Assembly: GCA_036259875.1 (NCBI GenBank)
Contig: DATAAZ010000025.1
Location: forward strand, 9,502-73,501
Reading direction: 5' to 3'
Length of the DNA stretch: 64,000 bases
From: DATAAZ01 sp036259875
GTDB lineage: Bacteria; Actinomycetota; Thermoleophilia; Gaiellales; Gaiellaceae
Positions 31,487-40,202 of the stretch are shown piece after piece. A model generated the notes under the pieces. The model ran no database searches. It was not told where the DNA came from and worked only from the letters and a program-made list of their open reading frames with translations. The position numbers and the translations under genes are program-made. The first letter of the stretch is position 1. Every line of letters starts with the position of its first letter.

Positions 31487-33310
31487 TCAGGTTTCGCCCG
31501 AATCCCCGACGAACCGCGCGCGAGGCTTCGCATAGAGCTCGTCGATCTCGTCGCCGAAATGCTCCTCGACGACGCGGCGCTTCACCTTCAGCGTCGGCGT
31601 CAGCTCGCCCTTCTCCGGAAGGAAGTCTCGTTCGAGGATCGCGAAGCGCCTCACCTTCTCCTCGGGGCCGAGCCGGCGGTTGACGTCTGCGACGATTCGC
31701 GCCATGAGCGCATGCACCTCCTCGTCGGTTCGTGCCACCTTGCCGGCCTCGTCTCGGTTCACGGCTAGCAGAGCGGCGACGTGGGGGCGCCGGTTCCCGA
31801 CGACGAGCGCCTGGGAGACGAACTTCGACTCCATGAAGGCGTTCTCGATTTTCTGGGGCGCGATGTTCGCGCCGTTCGAGGTCACGATGATCTCCTTCTT
31901 TCGGTCGACGATCGTGAGGAAGCCCTCTTCGTCGATCGCGCCGAGGTCGCCCGTCGCGAGCCAGCCGTCATCGCCTAGGGCGGCGCGGGTCGCCTGCTCG
32001 TCGCCGTAGTAGCCGCGGAAGACGTTGTCTCCCCGGACGAGGATCTCCCCGTCCGTTGCGATCGCGATCTCGACGCCCGGGACCGGGAGTCCAACCGTCC
32101 CGAAGCGGTAGCGGTCGGGCCGGTTGACGGAGACGACGGCGGTGCACTCGGTAAGCCCGTACCCCTCGAGGACGAGGATGCCGAGTGCGTCGAAGAACGC
32201 GGCCACCTCGGGCGCGAGTGGTGCTCCGCCCGCGATCGCAACGCGAAGCCTCCCGCCGAGACGGGCTTTCACTTTCGAGTAGACGAGGCGATCTGCGAGC
32301 GCAAGCTGCGAGCGGAGCCGGAGGCCGAGGCGCTCGCCGGACTGACGCCGGCGGCTCGCCTCGCGACCCGCGGCGAGCGCGCGGTCGATGACCCGCTGCC
32401 GGCGTCCCGTCGTCTCCTCGAATCGGGAGCGGACCCCGTCGTAGATCGTCTCGTAGACGCGCGGCGCGCTGGGAAAGATCGTCGGGCGAGCGGTGCGCAG
32501 GCTCCTCGAAAGCGCCGCGGCGTCGGGGCAGAAGGCGATCGTGACCCCGAGGCGTGCGCCCAGAAACTGAACCAGGCGGGCGAAGACGTGCGCGAGCGGT
32601 AGGTGGAGCACGGTTCGATCGCCTGGCTCCACGAGGCCGGGGACGCGAACGATCGCCTCCACCATCGAACACCAATTGCGGTGCGTGAGGACACAGCCCT
32701 TCGGCGGACCCGTCGTGCCGGACGTGTAGACGATCGTGAGCGGGTCTTCCGCGTCGACCGCGGCCCTCGCGTGCGCAAGCGCCTCCGGGTGCACGCGAAG
32801 GTGTTCGCGACCTCGCTCTTCGAGCTCGGCCAGCGAGAGATCGGCACTCGGAAACGGCTCGATCGCGACGACCTGCTCGAGCGTTCCCTCCGGCGCGGGC
32901 CCGAGCCTCGTGTACTCCCTCGCTTTCTCTGCAATCAGCACGCGCGCGCCCGAGTCGGCGAGGATGTGGACGCGCTCGTCGGCCGAGCTGACCGTATAGA
33001 CGGGCACGACGACGGCGCCGATCGAGATGAGCGCGAAGTCGCACAGCGTCCACTCGAGCCGCGTGCGACTCATGATCGCCACCCGGTCACCCCTCCGGAT
33101 CCCGAGCGAGAGAAATCCTCCCGCCAGCGCGTCGACGCTTTGCTCAGCCTCTCGCCAGCCGACCGCGCGCCACCCGTCCGTGGTCTCGACGAGGAAGGGC
33201 GGGTTCGGAGGCGGGTGATTCGTGGCGCGAAGCCAAAGCTCGGAGACCGTCCGCGCCCCGCGCGGCTGCATCGCCGCAGCCATCCTCCGCGGCCGTCGCC
33301 TCACAGGCAT
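31487..33310 (-). CDS. Long-chain acyl-CoA synthetase (AMP-forming, FadD15-like)
   Basis: This 607-residue ANL-superfamily enzyme activates a fatty acid with ATP and CoA. The P-loop-like A3 motif is TIVYTSGTTGPPKGCVLTH. A5 is EGYGLTEC, A7 is WLATGDLGAIDEEGF, and the A8 hinge is IVDRKKEIIVTSNGANIAPQ. The catalytic A10 Lys appears to lie in LTPTLKVKRRVV. It is soluble. The ATG at 33310 has TAGGAT eight bases upstream, and a TTG nine bases earlier is possible. It is convergent with the synthase operon and sits between it and the Amt gene, so a functional link is unproven. Confidence 0.93.
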   Translation of the reverse strand: MPVRRRPRRMAAAMQPRGARTVSELWLRATNHPPPNPPFLVETTDGWRAVGWREAEQSVDALAGGFLSLGIRRGDRVAIMSRTRLEWTLCDFALISIGAVVVPVYTVSSADERVHILADSGARVLIAEKAREYTRLGPAPEGTLEQVVAIEPFPSADLSLAELEERGREHLRVHPEALAHARAAVDAEDPLTIVYTSGTTGPPKGCVLTHRNWCSMVEAIVRVPGLVEPGDRTVLHLPLAHVFARLVQFLGARLGVTIAFCPDAAALSRSLRTARPTIFPSAPRVYETIYDGVRSRFEETTGRRQRVIDRALAAGREASRRRQSGERLGLRLRSQLALADRLVYSKVKARLGGRLRVAIAGGAPLAPEVAAFFDALGILVLEGYGLTECTAVVSVNRPDRYRFGTVGLPVPGVEIAIATDGEILVRGDNVFRGYYGDEQATRAALGDDGWLATGDLGAIDEEGFLTIVDRKKEIIVTSNGANIAPQKIENAFMESKFVSQALVVGNRRPHVAALLAVNRDEAGKVARTDEEVHALMARIVADVNRRLGPEEKVRRFAILERDFLPEKGELTPTLKVKRRVVEEHFGDEIDELYAKPRARFVGDSGET

Positions 33311-33424
33311 GCCCGGCAATCCTACGAGGCTCGCTCGCCCCGCGGCTTCGTGGAAGCGGCGTCAGTCGGCTTGTCGCTTCCAGGCTCACACGTCGCCGTA
33401 GGGAGCGCGCCTGCGTACACCGCG

Positions 33425-33452
33425 GCATGGGGGCCCTCTCGAGCCCCCATGC
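33425..33452. terminator. Inverted repeat downstream of the Amt-like gene
   Basis: GCATGGGGGC (33425-33434) and GCCCCCATGC (33443-33452) form a perfect ten-pair stem around an eight-base loop. It lies 33 bp beyond the Amt stop on the minus strand. There is no clear T-run, so termination strength is uncertain. Confidence 0.55.
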
Positions 33453-33484
33453 GTCTCAGCGCTCGTCAGGGTCGCGTGCGCATG

Positions 33485-34942
33485 TCATCTGCGCGGCCAC
33501 GGCTCGCCGGGTGGCGGCGCTTCCACCGCCGGCTCGGCTCCCGGGGCGAGGACGGCCGGGCGGCCGTCCGTCGCCTCGGGCTCGATGTCGTGCTGCACGT
33601 CCCAATCGTGCCAGTCGAGGCCCTCGACCAGGACGACCTCCTCGTGCCTCAGGCCGATCGTGCGCTCGAGGATCGGCGCGAGCACCGCGGCCGTCAGGAC
33701 GCCGGCGCCGACGGACACGACGATCCCGAGCAGCTGCCAGAGGACGTTGATCGACCCGTTCTGGAACGCGTAGTCACCGCTCTCGATGCCCAGGTACCCG
33801 CCCTGATCGGTCCCCCAGTCGATGAGGCCGACCATGATGAGCCCGAACGACCCGGCGCCGAGGAAGAGCGGCGTGAGCTTGTGCTCGTCCCACTTCCGGC
33901 GCTGCGTCCACTCGTAGACCGCGTAGGCGACGAGCGGCGCCGCGAGCGCAACGAGGAACATCTGCCACGGCTCGTAGATGTCGAAGGCGGGCGACCCCGC
34001 CACGTACCCGGCGAAGGGGCCGAGCAGGGTGTAGATGTACTTCTTGGTCCGGTAGGCGAGGAGCGCCCCCGTGAGCCCCCCGCCCGCCCAGGCGAGGCCG
34101 AGGTTGTTGAACGCGAGGCCGACGCTCGTCTCGGTCATGTTGACGGCGACGGCGTACGCCTCGGGCGGGAAGAAGAAGAGGCAGGAGAGGATCACCATCG
34201 GCAGCCCGCTGAAGATGAACACGACGCCGAGCGCCGTCAGCCCGAGGTTGTACGAGCGGAACGTCGGAACGCGTGCGTGCGCGTCGTACATGCCCGGTCG
34301 CGGGCCGAGTCGGCGGACGAGCACGAGCGCCATCCCGGCGGGGAAGAGGTACACGAAGCCCGCTCCGAAGAAGTCGTGGTATCCGGCGTTCGTGAGCGGG
34401 CCGGTCGAGCCCCACGTCAGGTAGCTGAGGATCGACGACACGATCGTCGCGAAGAAACACAGGACGTAGTACGCCGCCGCCTTGATGCGCTCCGTCACCG
34501 CAAGGTGGAGCAGGACGTTCACGATGCCGGCGAAGCACGCCAGGAAGAAGATGAAGATCTGGAAGTTGTTCAGCCCTGGGAAGACCGCGGGATCGACGTC
34601 CTGCGCTTGCTCGCTCGCCAGCGCCCCGCCGAGCCACCAGTCCTTGATCGACTGCCACAGCCCGTTCTCGACCTCGAAGGCCTGGTTGTACTGCCAGTTC
34701 CAGATCGCGAAGCCGATCAGGAAGTACGTCGCGAAGCCGATGAAGAACCCGATCATCTTCTCGATCGTCGCGGCGAAGACGTTCACCCGCCGAACGCCCC
34801 CGATGTCGACGAGGAGGAGCCCGGCCACGATGACGATGGCGCCGACCGTTCCCGACGCGTAGACGAGGTTCTGGACCAGGGAGTCCGTCGATACCTGCTC
34901 GGGGAACTCTGGCGCCGCCTGCGCTAACAACCCCAGGTACAT
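33485..34942 (-). CDS. Divergent ammonium-transporter (Amt/Rh) family membrane protein
   Basis: This 485-residue protein has about eleven hydrophobic helices. The Amt fold is recognisable from RRVNVFAATIEKMIGFFIGF, the A-x-x-x-G-x-V-x-x-x-x-x-V-T-E-R-I-K segment and ARVPTFRSYNLGLTALGVVF. At the first pore-histidine position (AmtB His168, normally G-S-T-V-V-H) this protein reads GAGFVY, and at the second (AmtB His318, V-H-G-V) it reads PLFLGAGSFG. Both twin histidines thus appear replaced. The C-terminal tail, about 50 residues, is acidic and Pro-rich. AAAGGAGG precedes the ATG, with a -35/-10 at 35000-35028. Substrate may be ammonium, methylammonium or something else. Confidence 0.8.
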   Translation of the reverse strand: MYLGLLAQAAPEFPEQVSTDSLVQNLVYASGTVGAIVIVAGLLLVDIGGVRRVNVFAATIEKMIGFFIGFATYFLIGFAIWNWQYNQAFEVENGLWQSIKDWWLGGALASEQAQDVDPAVFPGLNNFQIFIFFLACFAGIVNVLLHLAVTERIKAAAYYVLCFFATIVSSILSYLTWGSTGPLTNAGYHDFFGAGFVYLFPAGMALVLVRRLGPRPGMYDAHARVPTFRSYNLGLTALGVVFIFSGLPMVILSCLFFFPPEAYAVAVNMTETSVGLAFNNLGLAWAGGGLTGALLAYRTKKYIYTLLGPFAGYVAGSPAFDIYEPWQMFLVALAAPLVAYAVYEWTQRRKWDEHKLTPLFLGAGSFGLIMVGLIDWGTDQGGYLGIESGDYAFQNGSINVLWQLLGIVVSVGAGVLTAAVLAPILERTIGLRHEEVVLVEGLDWHDWDVQHDIEPEATDGRPAVLAPGAEPAVEAPPPGEPWPRR

Positions 34943-34999
34943 CTAGACCTCCTTTGCGCCCGCTTGCCGTCGCGAAAGGACCGTCGTCGAGCCGAGGCG

Positions 35000-35028
35000 A
35001 TTATCGTACGCCCGTCTTCGGCGTGCAA
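35000..35028 (-). promoter_or_regulatory. Sigma70-type promoter of the Amt-like gene
   Basis: On the minus strand, TTGCAC (35028-35023) and GATAAT (35005-35000) are separated by 17 bases, close to the vegetative consensus. The transcript would have a leader of about 50 bases with a good AAAGGAGG before the ATG at 34942. No nitrogen-regulator site is evident by eye. Confidence 0.6.
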
Positions 35029-35052
35029 CCGCGCCGCTGCTTCGCGGTGGTT

Positions 35053-35070
35053 CCCCGGCCTGAGCCGGGG
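35053..35070. other. Hairpin in the Amt/acyl-CoA-dehydrogenase divergent region
   Basis: CCCCGGC, loop CTGA, GCCGGGG form a seven-pair perfect stem. It sits in the 290-bp region between the divergent Amt-like and ACAD-like starts. It may be part of the ACAD-like leader. The rest of this gap holds the Amt promoter and a TACGAT/GGAGG start region for the ACAD gene, and nothing else I can support. Confidence 0.3.
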
Positions 35071-35232
35071 GTAGAGAAGTCCCGACGCGTTCTTCAACGA
35101 ATCGTCCGCTGCGCCGCCGGCGTCCTCGCGGGCGCGAACTCGCGTCATCGTTCTCGGCGTGCGGGATCCGGGCTCAACGTCCGCGGCCGAGCCGAGGTAC
35201 GATGGCGCGCGGGGTTCCGACCGGAGGTGACG

Positions 35233-36639
35233 ATGGCCGAGAAGATGTGGGGTGCCGAGCCGTACTGGGGCCTCGAGTACGAGTGGGATCCCGACTGGCT
35301 CTACACCGATCGCCAGAAGGAGCTGCGCGACCTCCTGATCCAGCTCTGCGAGCGGGAGATGCGCGCGAATGCGAAGCGCTCCGACGACGAGCTCCTCTTC
35401 CCGCGTCGCAACCTCGAGCTCCTCGGCGAGCACGGCTTCCTCGCACTGACCGTGCCCGAGGAGTATGGAGGGCTCGGCGAGGGCCACGTCGCGTACGCGA
35501 TGGCGTGCGAGACGATCGCCCGCTACGGGTGCGCGTCGACGGCGATGTGCTACGTCATGCACATCGGTGCCGTGAACGCGATCATGCTGCGGCCGACCGA
35601 CGCGCTGATCGACCGTTACATCCGCCCGCTCCGGACCGGCAAGGTCGGGACGCTCTCCTACTCCGACCCCGAGACGGGCTCGCATTTCTGGTACCCGATC
35701 TCGTCGGGCGCGCAGCGTGTGAACGGCGGCTTCAAGGTCCGGAAGAAGGCGTCTTGGACGACGTCGGCCGGCTTCGCCGACTTCTACGTCGTCCAGACGA
35801 CGAGCCCCGATTTCTCGGGGTACGACGACCTCTCGGTCTTCGTGATCGACGGCGACCAGGTCGAGGCCCAGCCTGCGCTCTGGGACGCGCTCGGCCTGCG
35901 CGGCAACCAGTCCGGGCCGCTCGAGGTGCCCGACGTCGAGGTCGCCGGCGAGCAGATCGTCGGCCCGGTCGGCGACGGCGCCGCCTCGAACGACGAGTCG
36001 GTCGACCCCTGGTTCCTGATCGGCTCGTCGTCGGTCTGGAACGGGATCGCGATGGGCGCGATCGACATCGCGAAGCGGCACACGACGCGGAAGCGCCACG
36101 TCGACGTCGGCCTGCGGGTCGCCGACTACCCGACGATCCAGGACTACATCGGCGAGGCCGTGATCGACACGAACGCCGCGCGCGTCTTCGTGCACGCGGT
36201 CGCGCAGGCGATGGACCGCGAGACCGACAACAACACCAAGGTGCTCGCTCCGGGCGAGTTCGCGCGTGCGAACTACCTGCACTGGGTGTGGCAGATCAAG
36301 TTCGAAGCGGCGAAGAACGTCGCGCGCGTCGTCGACAAGATGCTGCACGCCTGCGGCGGCTCCGGCTACAAGCGCGACATGGAGCTCGAGCGCTACCTCC
36401 GGGACGCGAAGGCGGGCTGGGTCATGGGGCCGACGAACGAAGTGCTCCGCCAGTTCGTCGGCAAGGCGGTCCTGCTCGGGTTCGACGCGCTCGACTACTG
36501 GAACCAGACGTTCAACCGCCGCGCGGTGGAGAACGAGGTGAAGAAGCTCGACGTCGCGGGCAAGCGTGAGCTCGCCGAGCAGCTGCTCGCGCAGGCCGAG
36601 CAGGAGGAGGCGAAGCAGGCGCAGCCCGCGCAGGCCTGA
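35233..36639 (+). CDS. Acyl-CoA dehydrogenase-fold flavoprotein lacking the usual catalytic Glu
   Basis: This 468-residue protein has the ACAD fold. It shows LALTVPEEYGGLGEGHVAYA (N-domain), GTLSYSDPETGSHFW, a FAD-stacking KKASWTTSAGFADFYVV strand and a C-domain with HACGGSGYKRDMELERYLRD. Where typical ACADs carry I-Y-E-G-T, with Glu as the base, this one reads VMGPTNEV (G399). It may place its base elsewhere, as isovaleryl-CoA dehydrogenase does, or act as a flavin oxidase or monooxygenase. GGAGG precedes the ATG 35233. Its stop overlaps the next start (TGATG), so it works with the DUF1989-GcvT protein. Confidence 0.87.
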   Translation: MAEKMWGAEPYWGLEYEWDPDWLYTDRQKELRDLLIQLCEREMRANAKRSDDELLFPRRNLELLGEHGFLALTVPEEYGGLGEGHVAYAMACETIARYGCASTAMCYVMHIGAVNAIMLRPTDALIDRYIRPLRTGKVGTLSYSDPETGSHFWYPISSGAQRVNGGFKVRKKASWTTSAGFADFYVVQTTSPDFSGYDDLSVFVIDGDQVEAQPALWDALGLRGNQSGPLEVPDVEVAGEQIVGPVGDGAASNDESVDPWFLIGSSSVWNGIAMGAIDIAKRHTTRKRHVDVGLRVADYPTIQDYIGEAVIDTNAARVFVHAVAQAMDRETDNNTKVLAPGEFARANYLHWVWQIKFEAAKNVARVVDKMLHACGGSGYKRDMELERYLRDAKAGWVMGPTNEVLRQFVGKAVLLGFDALDYWNQTFNRRAVENEVKKLDVAGKRELAEQLLAQAEQEEAKQAQPAQA

Positions 36640-38966
36640 TGGCCGTCCGCGTCGACTCCTTCGGGCTCCCCGGCGGGCTCCTGCCGGAAGACCCCTTCCT
36701 GGAGACGTACATCGTGCGCCCCGGGGGGGCGACCGTCGTCGACCTCGGCCCGGACGAGCGCCTCACGGTCATCGACCGGGACGGCGGCCAGGTCGCGGAG
36801 GTGACGGCAATCGGACGCGAGGGTCACGATGCCGCCGCCGCGCTCGGTGTCCGCGCCGACGCGCCCGCGACCGTCCTCCAGGGCGCGCTACGGGCGCGCG
36901 ACGGGCACGTCCTCCTCGCGGAGCTCGCTGCGCGCCGGCTCGATCCGCACGAGGCCGCCGCCGTGCGCCTCTTCGGGCCCGCGTCGCCGCCCGGAGCCTC
37001 GCAGTCGTTCATGAGCGACCGCGACGTCACCGTTGTCGTCGCGGCGCCCGCCGGGCGGATCGTCGACGGCGATCCCCCGCCGTCCGACCTCCTCGTGGAG
37101 GTGCGCCGGACGTCCGCGCGTCGGTACGGCCAGACCGAGCTTCCGCCGCCGCTCGCCGAGCCGCGACTCGACTTCCGCGTCGACAAGGCGACCGCGCGCT
37201 CGTACGAGGTGAGCGCGGGCGAGTACATCCAGGTGATCGACGTCGACGGCAAGCAGTGCTCCGACTTCCTCGCCTTTCACCGGGCGAAGCTCGAGGACGG
37301 CGTCGAGCGGGGCCTCGACTCGACCGTGACGCGGACGCTGATGGGGAACGCGTACCCGACGCCCGGCCTGCACGGCAAGTTCTACGACGTCGACATGGAT
37401 CCGCTCGTCGAGGTCGTTCGCGACACGGTGGGACGCCACGACACCTTCGCCCTCGCCTGCACGGCCAAGTACTACGAGGACATGGGGTACCCGGGCCACG
37501 TCAACTGCACGGACAACTTCAATCGCCAGCTCGACCCGTACGCGATCGCCGCGCGCAAAGGGTGGCCGGCGCTCAACTTCTTCTACAACACGAGCTTCGA
37601 CTCGACGATGGTCATGACGATGGACGAGCCGTGGTCGCGGCCGGGCGACTACGTGCTCCTGCGCGCGATGACGGATCTCGTCTGCGCCTCGTCGGCGTGC
37701 CCGGACGACATCGACCCGGCGAACGGATGGCAGATCACGGACGTCCACGTCCGCGTCTACTCGCCCGAGAACCGCTTCTCGGTTGCGATCGCGCGACGCG
37801 TGACGCCCGACGCGGAGCCCCAACTCACCAAGGAGACGACGTTCCATCCGCGGACGTCGGCGCTCACGAAGGACTTCAGCGAGTATCGCGGGTACTGGCT
37901 GCCGAACCGGTTCGCGAACGAAGGCGCGATCGCCGAGTACTGGGCGTGCCGCGACAAGGTCGCCGTCATGGACCTCTCGCCGCTTCGGAAGTGGGAGATC
38001 CTCGGCCCGGATGCCGAGGCGCTCGTGCAGGGGGTCATTACGCGCGACGCCCGCCGGCTCTCCGTCGGGCAGGTCACGTACACCGCCGTCTGCAACGAGA
38101 CGGGCGGGATGATCGACGACGCGACCGTCTTCCGGCTCGGCCCGGACAACTTCCGCTTCGTGGGCGGCGAGGAGTACGACGGCGTCTGGCTGAAGGAGCA
38201 GGCGGCCTCGCGCTCGCTGCGGGTGCAGGTCAAGCCCTCGACCGACCAGCTCCACAACCTCGCCGTGCAGGGGCCGGAGAGCCGCGCGCTCCTTGCGAAG
38301 CTCGTCTGGACGCCGCCGGCACAGCCGAGCCTGGAGGAGCTCAAGTGGTTCCGCTTCACGATCGGGCGGATCGGCGACTACCGCGGCATCCCGATCGTGG
38401 TGTCGCGAACCGGCTACACGGGCGAGCTCGGCTACGAGGTCTGGTGCCACCCGAGTGACGGCCCGGCCGTCTGGGACGCGATCTGGGAAGCCGGGCAGGA
38501 GCACGGTCTGAAGCCGCTCGGGCTCGAGGCGCTCGACATGCTGCGGATCGAGGCCGGCCTGATCTTCGCGGGCTACGAGTTCGACGACTCGGTCGATCCC
38601 TTCGAGGCGGGGGTCCCGTTCGTGGTCAACCTCGACGGCTCCGAGGACTTCGTGGGCCGGGCGGCGCTCGAGGAGCGCGCGGCGCACCCGCAGCGCGTGC
38701 TCGTCGGCCTGGAACTCGACGGGAACGAGCCCGCCGCGCACGGCGATCCCGTCTACGTCGGGCGCCAGCGGATCGGAGTCGTCACGAGCGGCACGCGAAG
38801 CCCGGTTCTCCGGACGAACATCGCGCTCTGCCGGATCTCCGTGCAATTCAAGGAGCTCGGGACGCAGGTCGAGGTGGGGAAGCTCGACGGCCTTCAGAAG
38901 CGGATTCCGGCGACCGTCGTCCGCGTCCCCTTCTACGACCCGGACAAGACGCGCGTCCGCGCGTAG
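36639..38966 (+). CDS. DUF1989-GcvT fusion (urea-carboxylase-associated domain plus aminomethyltransferase)
   Basis: This protein has 775 residues. A first degenerate DUF1989-like half lies at about 20-165. A complete DUF1989 domain follows at about 185-370, with VSAGEYIQVIDVDGKQCSDF and a metal-ligand-like HVNCTDNFNRQLDPYA block. A GcvT-fold folate enzyme follows at about 400-775 (NETGGMIDDATVFRL, NLAVQGPESRALL, RTGYTGELGYEVWC, LGLEALDMLRIEAGLIFAGYE). GcvT proteins transfer one-carbon units from amines to tetrahydrofolate. DUF1989 proteins are associated with urea/guanidine-type nitrogen metabolism, function unresolved. One-base overlap with the ACAD-like gene indicates a two-gene operon, possibly oxidising then demethylating an N-methyl compound. 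Confidence 0.87.
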   Translation: MAVRVDSFGLPGGLLPEDPFLETYIVRPGGATVVDLGPDERLTVIDRDGGQVAEVTAIGREGHDAAAALGVRADAPATVLQGALRARDGHVLLAELAARRLDPHEAAAVRLFGPASPPGASQSFMSDRDVTVVVAAPAGRIVDGDPPPSDLLVEVRRTSARRYGQTELPPPLAEPRLDFRVDKATARSYEVSAGEYIQVIDVDGKQCSDFLAFHRAKLEDGVERGLDSTVTRTLMGNAYPTPGLHGKFYDVDMDPLVEVVRDTVGRHDTFALACTAKYYEDMGYPGHVNCTDNFNRQLDPYAIAARKGWPALNFFYNTSFDSTMVMTMDEPWSRPGDYVLLRAMTDLVCASSACPDDIDPANGWQITDVHVRVYSPENRFSVAIARRVTPDAEPQLTKETTFHPRTSALTKDFSEYRGYWLPNRFANEGAIAEYWACRDKVAVMDLSPLRKWEILGPDAEALVQGVITRDARRLSVGQVTYTAVCNETGGMIDDATVFRLGPDNFRFVGGEEYDGVWLKEQAASRSLRVQVKPSTDQLHNLAVQGPESRALLAKLVWTPPAQPSLEELKWFRFTIGRIGDYRGIPIVVSRTGYTGELGYEVWCHPSDGPAVWDAIWEAGQEHGLKPLGLEALDMLRIEAGLIFAGYEFDDSVDPFEAGVPFVVNLDGSEDFVGRAALEERAAHPQRVLVGLELDGNEPAAHGDPVYVGRQRIGVVTSGTRSPVLRTNIALCRISVQFKELGTQVEVGKLDGLQKRIPATVVRVPFYDPDKTRVRA

Positions 38967-38998
38967 CGAAGCCGCACTCGCTCGAGGCGGACATGTCT

Positions 38999-39011
38999 GG
39001 GGTCAGACCCC
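38999..39011. repeat. GGGGTC-A-GACCCC palindrome, copy 1
   Basis: This perfect six-pair palindrome is flanked by tgtctg...gcc. The same core recurs at 39102-39120 within the same intergenic gap. Such repetitive palindromes are common in GC-rich genomes. The role may be transcript-end stabilisation. The 192-bp gap 38967-39158 contains nothing else recognisable. Confidence 0.5.
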
Positions 39012-39101
39012 GGCCGTGCGCCGCCCGGCCATGGCCGTTCGCGGCTCTCTCGTGCGGGCGGGAATCGTTGGACGTTCATGGCCGCGGTCGTTCGAGCCGT
39101 G

Positions 39102-39120
39102 TCCGGGGTCAGACCCCGGA
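39102..39120. repeat. TCCGGGGTC-A-GACCCCGGA palindrome, copy 2
   Basis: This is a perfect nine-pair palindrome sharing the GGGGTCAGACCCC core with 38999-39011. It lies 39 bp beyond the convergent cNMP-domain protein's stop, so it could terminate or protect both convergent transcripts. Confidence 0.5.
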
Positions 39121-39158
39121 CGTGACGGAGCAGGACGCGGCCGCCGCGGCCGCCAGCG

Positions 39159-40133
39159 CTACGCGTCGCGAAGCCGCGACGCCATGACGCCCAGGAGCTC
39201 CCAGGCGACCTGCGGCTCGGCTTCGACCGCGGCGCGAAGCGCTCCGCGCGACACGGTCAGGCAGCGGACGCGGTCTTCGGCCACGATGTCGGCGGAGCGC
39301 GGCCGCCCGTCCAGTACCGCGACCTCGCCGACGATGTCGCCCGGGCCGAACGTCGCGAGCGTGCGACCTCCCCGGTCGATGCGGACGCGCCCCTCGAGGA
39401 CGACGTAGAGCTCGCTTCCGGGCTCGGCGGTCCGGACGATCGTCTCGCCCGCCTCGTAGGCCCGCTCCTTCCCGGCGGCGAGGAGCCGTTCGAGCTGATC
39501 GGGCGGGAGCGCGCCGAAGACGGGCGCGTCGGCAAGCAGGTGCTCGTAGCGGCCGCCGTGGAAGAGAAGCGGCCGCCCCTCGGCGTAGCGCGCGTACTCG
39601 ACGTGACCCAGAAAGAGCGAGTGGTCGCCGCCCCAGTAAGAGCGAACGACCCGTGCAACGAGGTGCGCGACTGCTCCCTCGACCAGCGGCGTCTCGCGGA
39701 CGACGTGGAAGCGGGGCTCGGGCGCCTCGCCGTCGGCGCGTCCGGCGAAGTGGTCCGAGAGCGCCTCCTGCTCGTCGCCGAGGACGCTGATTCCGTAGCG
39801 GCGCCCCTCGTGGAGGAGGCCGTGCATCCGCGCGCGCCGGTCGACCGAGATCAGAACGAGGGGAGGCCGAAGCGAGACCGACATGAAGGCGTTCGCGGTC
39901 ATCCCGTGGACCTGTTCGCCGACCTGGGTCGTGATGATCGTGACGCCGGTCGGGAACATGCCGAGCGTCCGGCGGAACTCGATGATCGGGTCGCGGTCCG
40001 CCTCGATGTCCATCGCCTCCTCGGGAGGGATCTCGTCGAGGAATCCCTGACCGATCCCCTCGGGCGCGCTCGCGAAGAAGCCGCCCAGCGGGAGGTCGAA
40101 CTCGCGCGGAGGAGCCTGGGGGTCGCTCGCCAC
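39159..40133 (-). CDS. Flavin reductase-like domain fused to a cyclic-nucleotide-binding domain
   Basis: This 324-residue protein has an N-terminal FMN split-barrel flavin-reductase domain at about residues 50-205 (EFRRTLGMFPTGVTIITTQV, TANAFMSVSLRPPLVLISVD, SVLGDEQEALSDHFAG). A CRP-type cNMP-binding barrel follows at about 210-324, with ETIVRTAEPGSELYVVLEGR, the phosphate cassette-like FGPGDIVGEVAVLDGRPRSA and a closing ALRAAVEAEPQ. No DNA-binding helix-turn-helix is present, so cNMP would modulate enzyme activity. The GTG start is at 40133. It is divergent from the dioxygenase gene. The usual role of such reductases is to supply reduced flavin to a monooxygenase. Confidence 0.88.
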   Translation of the reverse strand: MASDPQAPPREFDLPLGGFFASAPEGIGQGFLDEIPPEEAMDIEADRDPIIEFRRTLGMFPTGVTIITTQVGEQVHGMTANAFMSVSLRPPLVLISVDRRARMHGLLHEGRRYGISVLGDEQEALSDHFAGRADGEAPEPRFHVVRETPLVEGAVAHLVARVVRSYWGGDHSLFLGHVEYARYAEGRPLLFHGGRYEHLLADAPVFGALPPDQLERLLAAGKERAYEAGETIVRTAEPGSELYVVLEGRVRIDRGGRTLATFGPGDIVGEVAVLDGRPRSADIVAEDRVRCLTVSRGALRAAVEAEPQVAWELLGVMASRLRDA

Positions 40134-40202
40134 GGTGCAGCGATGGTGCCATGCGCGGCACGCCGGGTCGAGGCGCGCGGCGGGCGGCTAGACTCGCGGG
40201 CC

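Noticed and set aside
33311..33484. tRNA or other RNA gene in the gap
   Set aside because: Only a terminator-like inverted repeat was found. No cloverleaf with a T-loop consensus was visible here or in other gaps.
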